Assembly (NCBI GenBank): GCA_021775385.1
Contig: JAJFHW010000331.1
Span: 1-8,419, forward strand
Direction: 5' to 3'
From: Hyphomicrobiales bacterium
GTDB taxonomy: Bacteria; Pseudomonadota; Alphaproteobacteria; Rhizobiales; HXMU1428-3
Length of the DNA: 8,419 nt
A program made the translations under genes and the position numbers. Under the pieces are notes generated by a model, which saw nothing but the letters and a program-made list of their open reading frames with translations, was not told the DNA's origin and made no database searches. How positions within the stretch are numbered: the stretch's first letter is position 1; every line of letters starts with the position of its first letter. Positions 1 to 5,157 of this stretch are shown in pieces.

Positions 1-351
1 TAAACTGAGTGGTTCTATACCAATTTTATTTCCCGTCGATTTCACCTTCATTAGGCATGTTCGGAACGGACTGAGTGATTCACTAAAATTTGTGAGTTTT
101 TCACAGAGATTTTCTTCGGAAACCCCAACTCTTAAATTAAATGGGGCTACTAAAATGGCGTTAAACCCGGTTTTTCTAGCAGGAATTACAGTTTTTAAGT
201 GAATTTCCGGAGGAAGCCCTAACGTAAATGATTTTGCTGGAATTTCATTAGTTGCAGAATTAAAGGCATACCAGGCTGATGCGAGTGCCCAAATTTCAGA
301 TTTAGGTGATGGGGCATAGGATATAAAATACCGCTCTTTATTTTGCGTCAT
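1..351 (-). CDS. DUF1045 / 2H-phosphodiesterase-like phosphonate metabolism protein, N-terminal part (partial)
   Basis: An open frame of 117 codons runs from ATG at 351 to the left window edge with no stop, so the C-terminal half is missing. The N-terminus (M-T-Q-N-K-E-R-Y-F-I-S-Y-A-P), the W-A-L-A-S-A-W segment at residues 21-27 and the block T61-G-F-N-A-I-L-V-A-P-F71 match, from memory, the pattern of DUF1045 (TIGR03223), typically R-Y-G-F-H-A-T-L-K-A-P-F. These proteins are usually encoded beside C-P lyase (phn) genes and belong to the 2H phosphoesterase superfamily. That superfamily acts through two H-x-T/S motifs. Here the first motif reads N64-A65-I66, so the expected His and Thr are both absent. 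The second motif would lie outside the window. An in-frame ATG at 375 is an alternative start, but neither start has a convincing Shine-Dalgarno, and 351 fits the usual family N-terminus better. The family call is fairly sure; activity is doubtful. Confidence 0.65.
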   Translation of the reverse strand, partial: MTQNKERYFISYAPSPKSEIWALASAWYAFNSATNEIPAKSFTLGLPPEIHLKTVIPARKTGFNAILVAPFNLRVGVSEENLCEKLTNFSESLSPFRTCLMKVKSTGNKIGIEPLSL

Positions 352-436
352 GTCTCGGTTGCTCTTAATGGTCATTTGCTACTATAGGTAGTGTACCCTT
401 GTGGGGTTTCAATTCAGTTAATGGCTTGAGAAAATT

Positions 437-451
437 ATTTACTGAGTAAAT
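437..451. repeat. 15-bp perfect palindrome, operator-like
   Basis: ATTTACT, a central G, then AGTAAAT form 7-bp arms around one base. The element lies about 85 bases upstream of the DUF1045 start and only 4 bases from the long hairpin at 456-490. Its size and symmetry are those of a dimeric regulator's operator. No regulator is visible in the window, so that role is inference. Confidence 0.4.
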
Positions 452-455
452 GGGT

Positions 456-490
456 TAAGACGACAAGTGTGTGGAGCACTTGTCGTCTTA
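456..490. repeat. Perfect 14-bp inverted repeat with 7-base loop
   Basis: TAAGACGACAAGTG (456-469) is exactly matched by its reverse complement CACTTGTCGTCTTA (477-490) around the loop TGTGGAG. Neither strand carries a T-run after the stem, so it is not a standard intrinsic terminator. It sits in the divergent intergenic region about 105 bases from the DUF1045 start. It may be a regulator site, an attenuating leader hairpin, or a member of a dispersed repeat family. Confidence 0.7.
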
Positions 491-546
491 GATTTCACTG
501 AACTCCCTATTCATTTATATCGGGTTCGATTGAAAGAGGGGATCAG

Positions 547-572
547 CAACCCTTTCTTACAATCAAGGGTTG
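547..572. repeat. 8-bp inverted repeat
   Basis: CAACCCTT (547-554) pairs exactly with AAGGGTTG (565-572) across a 10-base loop. No T-run follows on either strand. The stem is short enough that chance is possible, and its role is unknown. Confidence 0.35.
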
Positions 573-891
573 TATATTTAGTTAAGTTCCACTCTTGGTT
601 TTTATGGACTTACTGAATAACTCGTTCAGCTTTGGTTCAGCAGGAGGGGCGCATTATGCTTATAACGTTGCGAGATTTTTTTTGATGCTTATATTTAAGG
701 TATAAATAAAAACCATCAAAATAGGACGAAATATAATCACTGTATTTTTTTGCTGAATGGTCATAAATATTATAAAGGCAGAATTTAGATTATTTTGATG
801 CCCCTGTTTTAAAGTCTTTGATGTTGTTGGTTTTAAAAGATGCTATAAGCATTTTGAAGAGTTGAAAGTTGGACACTTAATTGATGATTAT

Positions 892-921
892 TTTTTACAA
901 TGGTGCTTTTTACAATGGTGC
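892..921 (+). repeat. 15-bp perfect tandem duplication in the leader of the cytochrome c'-like gene
   Basis: TTTTTACAATGGTGC occurs twice head to tail (892-906 and 907-921), ending about 10 bases before the ribosome binding site AAAGGAG at 931-937. Such a short exact duplication probably arose by slippage. It lies in the 5' leader and could change expression if copy number varies. The out-of-frame ATG in each copy is not a plausible start. Confidence 0.8.
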
Positions 922-943
922 AAAGTGCATAAAGGAGAGCGTG

Positions 944-1315
944 ATGAAGAAGCTAACCCTAATTTTTGCTGTTATGGCACTGTTTGGTGGAGTTGCAACA
1001 GCACAAGCTGCTGGCAAGCAAAGTGCTTTTCTAGAGGCCGTTAATAAATCTATGAAGATTTCTGGTCAGATGGCGAGTGGCAAAGTCCCTTTTAATCCTG
1101 CAAAAGCGCATAAAGAGATGAAAAACATTCAAAAGGCTGTTGTTGCCTTTCAAACGAATGAAGCGTCTAAAGCCTCTAAAAATTTAGTTGATTGCGCGGC
1201 TCTGTTGCAAAAAGCTAGCACAAAAGGTGCTGCTGCTGCGAAAGCTGGCCAAGGTGCCTTTAAAGCAGCATATGGAGACCTTGTAACAGGACACAAAGCC
1301 TGCGCCTCGAAATAA
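944..1315 (+). CDS. Exported cytochrome c'-like four-helix protein lacking the CxxCH heme motif
   Basis: The 123-residue product starts at ATG 944, chosen because AAAGGAG at 931-937 precedes it at good spacing and a signal peptide begins there (K2-K3, hydrophobic 4-18, A20-Q21-A22 cleavage site). The mature part is about 101 residues, short for a cytochrome c'/c556 (usually about 125-130). It resembles that family in S36-M37-K38, G46-K-V-P-F50 and F106-K-A-A-Y-G-D-L-V-T-G116, which in relatives leads into C-x-x-C-H. Here the end reads G116-H-K-A-C-A-S-K123: His replaces the first Cys and Ala the heme-ligating His, so covalent c-type heme attachment is not expected. Two Cys remain (C84, C120) and could form a disulfide. 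M37 near the N-terminus and H117 near the C-terminus recall the Met/His pair of cytochrome b562, so noncovalent heme binding is conceivable but unproven. It is monocistronic, with a strong terminator downstream. The family assignment is moderate, by pattern only. Confidence 0.65.
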   Translation: MKKLTLIFAVMALFGGVATAQAAGKQSAFLEAVNKSMKISGQMASGKVPFNPAKAHKEMKNIQKAVVAFQTNEASKASKNLVDCAALLQKASTKGAAAAKAGQGAFKAAYGDLVTGHKACASK

Positions 1316-1317
1316 GT

Positions 1318-1345
1318 AGCTAGTGTTAAGAAATAATCGCTAGCT
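1318..1345 (+). repeat. 8-bp hairpin just after the cytochrome c'-like gene
   Basis: AGCTAGTG (1318-1325) pairs with CGCTAGCT (1338-1345), including one G-U pair, around a 12-base loop, starting 3 bases after the stop codon. There is no T-run. It may stabilise the 3' end of the transcript ahead of the real terminator at 1369-1409. Confidence 0.35.
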
Positions 1346-1368
1346 GAAAAACACAGTTATTTAGTAAG

Positions 1369-1409
1369 ACCCTTGTTGATTGGACCAATCAATGAGGGTT
1401 TTTCTTTTT
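1369..1409 (+). terminator. Strong Rho-independent terminator of the cytochrome c'-like gene
   Basis: The arms 1369-1383 (ACCCTTGTTGATTGG) and 1385-1399 (CCAATCAATGAGGGT) form a stem of up to 15 pairs with two G-U pairs; the tight centre opens to a small loop. The tract TTTTTCTTTTT (1399-1409) follows at once. The geometry is that of an intrinsic terminator on the plus strand. It separates the cytochrome c'-like gene from the downstream polyamine operon. Confidence 0.9.
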
Positions 1410-1429
1410 GTTTAATTGGTCTTGAGCTC

Positions 1430-1473
1430 AGATATTTTTAGTTTAGGCTCTGAAAATATCTCTTGATTTTTTT
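1430..1473 (+). terminator. AT-rich 12-bp hairpin followed by a T-run, possible second terminator
   Basis: AGATATTTTTAG (1430-1441) pairs with CTGAAAATATCT (1450-1461), with one G-U pair, around an 8-base loop. Seven T's follow at 1467-1473, five bases past the stem. The stem is AT-rich and the T-run slightly displaced, so termination would be weaker than at 1369-1409. It could instead be a protein site upstream of the tusA-like gene. Confidence 0.4.
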
Positions 1474-1479
1474 GAGGCT

Positions 1480-1508
1480 TTAATAACAATATCCTCTTCT
1501 TTTATAGT
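1480..1508 (+). promoter_or_regulatory. Candidate sigma-70 promoter of the tusA-like/odc/speB operon
   Basis: TTAATA (1480-1485, four of six matches to TTGACA) and TATAGT (1503-1508, five of six matches to TATAAT) are separated by 17 bases. Transcription would begin near 1515, giving a leader of about 65 bases. The position, after the terminator and before the first gene of the operon, is right, but AT-rich sequence yields such pairs by chance. Confidence 0.35.
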
Positions 1509-1579
1509 CCCTTTATTAGTTGTTTTGATTTGTTGGAATGACACATCTTTTTGCAGATCCCTTTTTAGAGATGGTATGT

Positions 1580-1804
1580 ATGGATACAACCAAATTGGAT
1601 ATGAGTGGGTTATTATGCCCGCTACCCGTTTTAAAAACACAAAAAGCTTTGCGGTCGTTAGAGGCTGGGATGGTGCTTGAAGTGAAGACAACGGACCCTG
1701 GAGCCGTGGCTGACTTTCAATGTTTGGCGGAGCAAGACGGGCTTGAATTGCTTGATCAGGTTATAAATGCTGATGCTTGTGTCCATGTTTTGAAGAAAGT
1801 GTAA
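1580..1804 (+). CDS. tusA: TusA-family sulfur carrier protein
   Basis: This 74-residue protein has the family hallmark C13-P-L-P16 after D7-M-S-G-L-L, the helix V17-L-K-T-Q-K-A-L24, and T38-D-P-G-A-V-A-D-F46. All are typical of TusA/SirA-like proteins, which carry persulfide sulfur on the Cys of C-P-x-P for tRNA 2-thiouridine, molybdenum cofactor or sulfur-oxidation routes in the cytoplasm. Length matches the family (about 75-80). ATG 1580 is preferred because it gives the normal N-terminus and AGAG lies 9 bases upstream; in-frame ATGs at 1571 and 1538 are possible but have poorer ribosome binding sites. The stop is 5 bases before the decarboxylase start, so the two are probably cotranscribed. 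Which of the several TusA-like subfamilies this is cannot be decided here, so the symbol denotes family only. Confidence 0.88.
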   Translation: MDTTKLDMSGLLCPLPVLKTQKALRSLEAGMVLEVKTTDPGAVADFQCLAEQDGLELLDQVINADACVHVLKKV

Positions 1805-1809
1805 AGTTC

Positions 1810-3021
1810 ATGCGACCCACTTATTTTTCAGCAGAACAATATTTAAAACAACGACGCCCTATTGATCCTGTTCGTTGTTTTCGCCCTCATGCTATTGAGC
1901 GGGCGGTGACATGGTTTCAATCTCATTTTTCTGGTCAACTTATTTATGCTGTAAAAGCGAATATGACGCCTGACGTGGTTCAATTGGTTGCGCAAAATGG
2001 CGTACGGAATTTTGATGTGGCGAGCTTGACGGAAGTTGATTTGATTTACCACAGCATCCCCAATTCGAATTTGTTTTATATGAACCCTGTGAAGTCACGA
2101 GCTCACATTCGTTCTGCTTATTATGATTATGGGGTGCGCTGTTTTTCAATTGATCATGTTGATGAACTTGAAAAAATTCTGACAGTTACGGAACAAGCCA
2201 AGGATTTAACAATTTTTGTTCGTCTTCATTGTGATGATAGTGGTTCGGTTTTGCCATTGGGTAAAAAATATGGTGCTGAAGGCTCTGATGCAATTGAGCT
2301 TTTGAAACTTGTTAGGCAAAAGGCAGAGCGGCTTGGCGTGACGTTTCATGTAGGGAGCCAAGCCATGCAGGCGGAAACTTTTGGTGAAGCTATTCGCTAT
2401 GCGGGTGATTTGGTGCGCCGTGCTGGAGTGCTTGCTGAGTTGCTGAATGTCGGTGGGGGCTTTCCTATTTTTTATAAAGATGGTGACCCGGTTGATCTCA
2501 CATCTTACATGTCGAATATAGAACAATCTTTAGATGCTATGCCGATGGTGCAGGGGGGTGAAGTTTTTGCTGAACCTGGTCGTGCTTTGGTTGCTGAAGC
2601 TGAAAGTTTGATTGTGAGGGTTGATGGGCGCCGGGACAATGAGCTTTTTATTAATGATGGTGGCTATGGTGTTTTATATGATGCGGCGAATTGTGATTGG
2701 ATTTTCCCATTGCACTTGATCTCTCATCATGAGGGTGTTTGTGAACGGACAAATGCACATGATAGTGAGCTAACGGGTTTTCAACTTTGGGGACCAACAT
2801 GCGATGCGGCTGACCATATGAAGGGACCGTTTTTCTTGCCGACATGTGTTAAGGAAGGTGATTATCTCGAGATTCATAAAACGGGGGCTTATGGTGGTGT
2901 TATGGCGTCTGGGTTTAATGGGTTTGGATGTTATGAAGAGATTTTCCTTGAAGATGATGTGATGGTCTCAAATTTTCAACCTGACGCTCAGGTGGAAAAT
3001 GTTATTAAACTTATTTCTTAA
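1810..3021 (+). CDS. PLP-dependent ornithine (or lysine/ornithine) decarboxylase, fold III
   Basis: This cytoplasmic enzyme should decarboxylate L-ornithine to putrescine, with lysine to cadaverine possible. The 403-residue protein shows the group IV decarboxylase / alanine racemase-type barrel: Y46-A-V-K49-A-N with the PLP lysine K49, F179-H-V-G-S-Q184, the phosphate-binding G215-G-G-F-P219, and E255-P-G-R258. The C-terminal domain carries W327-G-P-T-C331-D-A-A-D335, where Cys and Asp from one subunit complete the partner's active site, and G359-A-Y361-G-G near the PLP ring. All key residues of eukaryotic-type ODC are present and the length fits bacterial members. The start at ATG 1810 lies 5 bases after the tusA-like stop; the frame is open back to 1777, but that start would overlap tusA and add a non-family N-terminus. 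The agmatinase follows after 48 bases. Diaminopimelate decarboxylase is less likely given the C-terminal G-P-T-C-D and the polyamine neighbour. Confidence 0.93.
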   Translation: MRPTYFSAEQYLKQRRPIDPVRCFRPHAIERAVTWFQSHFSGQLIYAVKANMTPDVVQLVAQNGVRNFDVASLTEVDLIYHSIPNSNLFYMNPVKSRAHIRSAYYDYGVRCFSIDHVDELEKILTVTEQAKDLTIFVRLHCDDSGSVLPLGKKYGAEGSDAIELLKLVRQKAERLGVTFHVGSQAMQAETFGEAIRYAGDLVRRAGVLAELLNVGGGFPIFYKDGDPVDLTSYMSNIEQSLDAMPMVQGGEVFAEPGRALVAEAESLIVRVDGRRDNELFINDGGYGVLYDAANCDWIFPLHLISHHEGVCERTNAHDSELTGFQLWGPTCDAADHMKGPFFLPTCVKEGDYLEIHKTGAYGGVMASGFNGFGCYEEIFLEDDVMVSNFQPDAQVENVIKLIS

Positions 3022-3069
3022 AAAACAGTTTTCTTAAAAAGCTGGGTAATTATTTTTCGGAGAGATGCT

Positions 3070-3978
3070 ATGCGGCAATTTAAATATATGCCAGCTGATT
3101 TGGCTTTTCTAGACCCTGTTCGACCTGGGTCCTCTAAACCTCATTTAGCCAAAGCTGTCGTCATTCCTTTTGGTCTTGAGCAATCTGTTTCTTTTCAAGG
3201 GGGAACGTCTTTGGGGCCAGAGGCAATTTTAGCGGCAAGCAAAGAGGTTGAGTTATTTGACGAAGAATATTGGGCCGAGATAATTTCTGAGTATGAAGTT
3301 GCAACGTTACAGCCTCAACCAATTGCGGGTTCACTTGAGACAGCCTTGAAGCAAATTTCTTTGATGGTTCGCGAAGTGATGAATGAGGGTAAGTTTCCTC
3401 TAGTAATTGGCGGGGAGCATAGTTTAACGGCTGGGGCTATACGGCCATTTGTTGACGTTTACGATGATTTGGTTGTGCTTCAATTTGATGCCCATGCCGA
3501 TTTGCGCGATGGATATGAAGGCCAGCATTTTTCTCATGCGGCTGCGATGCGGCGGGTGTTGGATTACAAGTCAGTTTCTTTGGTAGGTGTGGGCTTGCGG
3601 AATATTTCGAAAGAAGAAATACCGTTTCTTGAAGCGAATAGAGACAGAGTTACTTTGCACTGGGCAAGTGAAGCGAAAAACTGGTGCATGGAAGATATTG
3701 TTGAGCCGCTTAAGGGTAAGTCTATTTATGTAACTTTTGACCTTGATTGTTTTGACAGTAGCCTTATGCCTGCGACAGGTACGCCAGAGCCTGGTGGTTT
3801 AGATTGGTACCAAGCGTTAGATGTTTTAAGAGCTGCTGCCGATGTGGGGACTATTGTTGGCGGTGATGTGGTTGAGTTAGCCCCGCGGTCTGGGTTGCAT
3901 GCATGTGACTTTTTAGCAGCTAAGTTGGCGTATAAAATTTTAAGTTATGCTTTGGTTGATCATTCGAGATTACGTTAG
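3070..3978 (+). CDS. speB: Agmatinase (ureohydrolase family)
   Basis: This enzyme is predicted to hydrolyse agmatine to putrescine and urea with a dinuclear Mn centre. The 302-residue protein has all six metal ligands in family motifs: G114-G-E-H117-S, D140-A-H142-A-D144-L-R-D, and D224-L-D226-C-F-D. F42-Q-G-G-T-S-L-G-P-E51 and the substrate-side G237-T-P-E-P-G-G243 with D-V-V-E-L further on are of the agmatinase rather than the classical arginase type. Length is normal (about 300). The start has GGAGAG at 3059-3064 at good spacing. It is 48 bases behind the decarboxylase on the same strand, so the operon seems to encode two ways to reach putrescine. No arginine decarboxylase is visible in the window, so agmatine would come from elsewhere or be imported. 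Related enzymes act on guanidinobutyrate or other guanidino compounds, so exact substrate remains inference. Confidence 0.92.
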   Translation: MRQFKYMPADLAFLDPVRPGSSKPHLAKAVVIPFGLEQSVSFQGGTSLGPEAILAASKEVELFDEEYWAEIISEYEVATLQPQPIAGSLETALKQISLMVREVMNEGKFPLVIGGEHSLTAGAIRPFVDVYDDLVVLQFDAHADLRDGYEGQHFSHAAAMRRVLDYKSVSLVGVGLRNISKEEIPFLEANRDRVTLHWASEAKNWCMEDIVEPLKGKSIYVTFDLDCFDSSLMPATGTPEPGGLDWYQALDVLRAAADVGTIVGGDVVELAPRSGLHACDFLAAKLAYKILSYALVDHSRLR

Positions 3979-4041
3979 TCTCTGTTATCTCTCACGGGCT
4001 TTTTTGTTGTGCTTCAGATGCCCACTACGCATCCGCACTAC

Positions 4042-4118
4042 CTGCCTTCCGAGGGGCGGTGCTCGCACCGGGCTTCGCGAAGTGCTGCGCCATGACCTAC
4101 AGCCCTGAGGGAGGGCAG
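4042..4118. repeat. GC-rich self-complementary block between convergent genes
   Basis: Positions 4021-4120 are 67% G+C by count, far above the surrounding roughly 40%. CTGCCTTCC (4042-4050) pairs with GGAGGGCAG (4110-4118) through 9 pairs including one G-U. This closes a region holding CGGTGC/GCACCG (4057-4062 with 4065-4070), the 10-bp palindrome CTTCGCGAAG (4073-4082), and alternative arms GCCCT/AGGGC (4102-4106 with 4112-4116). No frame codes through it. It lies between the convergent agmatinase and gph ends, a usual site for REP-like dispersed elements or a bidirectional termination structure. A T-run (4010-4015) lies upstream of it, so it is not a textbook terminator. Confidence 0.5.
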
Positions 4119-4174
4119 TACTCCTTCTTCACATGATGAGGAATTTATTTTAATCTACTTAATGCCGATATGCA

Positions 4175-4858
4175 CTAGCGAGTAATTTTTTCTATTACAT
4201 TGGTTAGTTCATCGAAATGATTGATGAGATGGGTTGGGTTTAGATCTGGCATTGGTACATCTGTATACCCCCAGGTTACACCAACAGAAGGAATGCTAGC
4301 ATTTGAAGCTGTGAGGATGTCAGTTTTACTATCGCCAATCATAACGGCAGCTTTAGCTTCACCGCCAGCCTGATTGATTGTTTCAAAGAGATGACGAGCA
4401 TCCGGTTTTTTAAAGGGAAAACTATCCGCGCCTGTTATGGCTTTAAAGTGTTTTGTTAAATCAAGTTTTTCAAGCAACGGGATTGTGAGATCAATTGTCT
4501 TGTTTGTACAGACTGCCAGAATATGACCTTCATTATGTAATTCTTCTAGAGCTTTAATCGTTCCTTCGTAAGGGTGTGACTGATCTGCGCTGTGGATCGT
4601 GTAATGGTCTATTAGAATATGCCAAAGCTCATCAATTTCTATATCGTTTAATTGAACGTTTTTAAGACTTAATGCGCGTTTGATCATTGCTTTTGCGCCG
4701 TGGCCTATTATGGGGCGGATCTTTGCCTCCGCAGATAGTGAGTTTTTATCATAGCCTTTTGATAGGAGAGCATGATCGAGAGCTGCAAATAGGTCAGGGG
4801 CTGAATTTACTAAGGTACCATCCAGGTCAAAACAGATTGTGAGTTTAGTAGAGGTCAT
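4175..4858 (-). CDS. gph: Phosphoglycolate phosphatase (HAD superfamily)
   Basis: This enzyme would hydrolyse 2-phosphoglycolate to glycolate and phosphate, clearing a by-product of DNA 3'-end repair or of Rubisco oxygenation. The 227-residue protein has all four HAD motifs: I, F10-D11-L-D13-G-T-L with nucleophile D11 and acid/base D13; II, C117-T118-N-K; III, K151-P-D; IV, G175-D176-S-K-T-D180. The helical cap lies between motifs I and II, about residues 18-95, as in the Gph/PGMB group. Length is typical. AAAGAGA lies about 8 bases before ATG 4858 on the minus strand. The gene converges on the agmatinase and diverges from the PEPC-like gene. Gph and other beta-phosphoglucomutase-like phosphatases are hard to separate by motif alone, but G-D-S-K-T-D and the nearby probable rpiA, a common alphaproteobacterial neighbour, favour Gph. 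Confidence 0.85.
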   Translation of the reverse strand: MTSTKLTICFDLDGTLVNSAPDLFAALDHALLSKGYDKNSLSAEAKIRPIIGHGAKAMIKRALSLKNVQLNDIEIDELWHILIDHYTIHSADQSHPYEGTIKALEELHNEGHILAVCTNKTIDLTIPLLEKLDLTKHFKAITGADSFPFKKPDARHLFETINQAGGEAKAAVMIGDSKTDILTASNASIPSVGVTWGYTDVPMPDLNPTHLINHFDELTNVIEKITR

Positions 4859-5157
4859 TGTTTGTCTCTTTTTGACTGTTTCTTAGAAGAATGGCTTCTG
4901 TTCACATACGTCATACTAGTTACATCATTCTGGTTATATAGGTATTATTATACTAGAATGGATGGTTTATTAACTTTGTTTATCAGCTAATCACAAAGTA
5001 AGCAGTAAAATGTGTAAGCGGCAATATGCGACATTGTATCCATATGTTTTTTAGATGATTTTGGGATAGAGCAAGGGGACGGATTTATCAAGTTGAAATC
5101 GATTGATTTAGGATATGCGTTCTAAAAGGAATGCTTTTAAAAATTGGAGCGCAAGCT
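4859..5157. other. Divergent intergenic region with two inverted repeats
   Basis: About 300 bases separate the divergent starts of gph and the PEPC-like gene, and no gene is visible. CATTCT/AGAATG (4926-4931 with 4955-4960) flank an AT-rich core containing TATAAT on the minus strand (4947-4952), a possible -10 for gph without a good -35. ACTTTGT/ACAAAGT (4973-4979 with 4993-4999) form a second 7-bp dyad with a 13-base centre, operator-like in size. I see no clear promoter for the PEPC-like gene and no riboswitch that I recognise. Confidence 0.4.

Larger units (their letters stand above)
352..943. other. Gene-free divergent intergenic region
   Basis: About 590 bases separate the divergent starts of the DUF1045 gene and the cytochrome c'-like gene. 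I find no convincing coding frame on either strand. The sequence is AT-rich, especially 660-900, and must contain the promoters of both flanking genes, though no -35/-10 pair is convincing. A TATAGT-like element lies upstream of the DUF1045 gene on the minus strand and TATAAG at 844-849 upstream of the right gene, but partner -35 boxes sit at poor spacing. The ordered elements are the palindrome at 437-451, the hairpin at 456-490, the inverted repeat at 547-572, weak TTTTGATG/CATCAAAA arms at 680-687 and 714-721, and the tandem duplication at 892-921. Confidence 0.6.

Noticed and set aside
680..823. Three copies of TTTGATG (681, 794, 817) as possible regulator sites
   Set aside because: The element is short and AT-rich and spacing is irregular (113 and 23 bases); chance is sufficient.
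818..849. Promoter TTGATG with TATAAG upstream of the cytochrome c'-like gene
   Set aside because: The spacer is 20 bases, too long for a convincing sigma-70 pair.
881..943. N-terminal extension of the cytochrome c'-like protein from ATG 881
   Set aside because: The extension translates the 15-bp tandem duplication, has no ribosome binding site and would bury the signal peptide; ATG 944 has AAAGGAG upstream.
1290..1330. A frameshift hiding a C-x-x-C-H motif at the end of the cytochrome c'-like gene
   Set aside because: The other two frames through this end do not encode a C-x-x-C-H, so the loss is not a simple indel or sequencing error.
1443..1691. 82-codon frame on the minus strand over the tusA-like gene
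   Set aside because: It overlaps the start of a clear TusA-family gene and the composition shows no recognisable motif; it is a shadow frame.
1777..1809. Earlier start of the decarboxylase inside the tusA-like gene
   Set aside because: It gives an N-terminus rich in Cys from tusA codons and unlike the family; ATG 1810 gives a normal family start.
1843..2845. Several minus-strand open frames within the decarboxylase gene
   Set aside because: All lie wholly inside a full-length gene with all catalytic motifs, and their His/Asn/Lys-rich products look like antisense translation.
4010..4015. Intrinsic terminator of the agmatinase gene at the T-run after CACGGGC
   Set aside because: No stable stem directly precedes the T-run; only a GAGA/TCTC match with a long loop is present.
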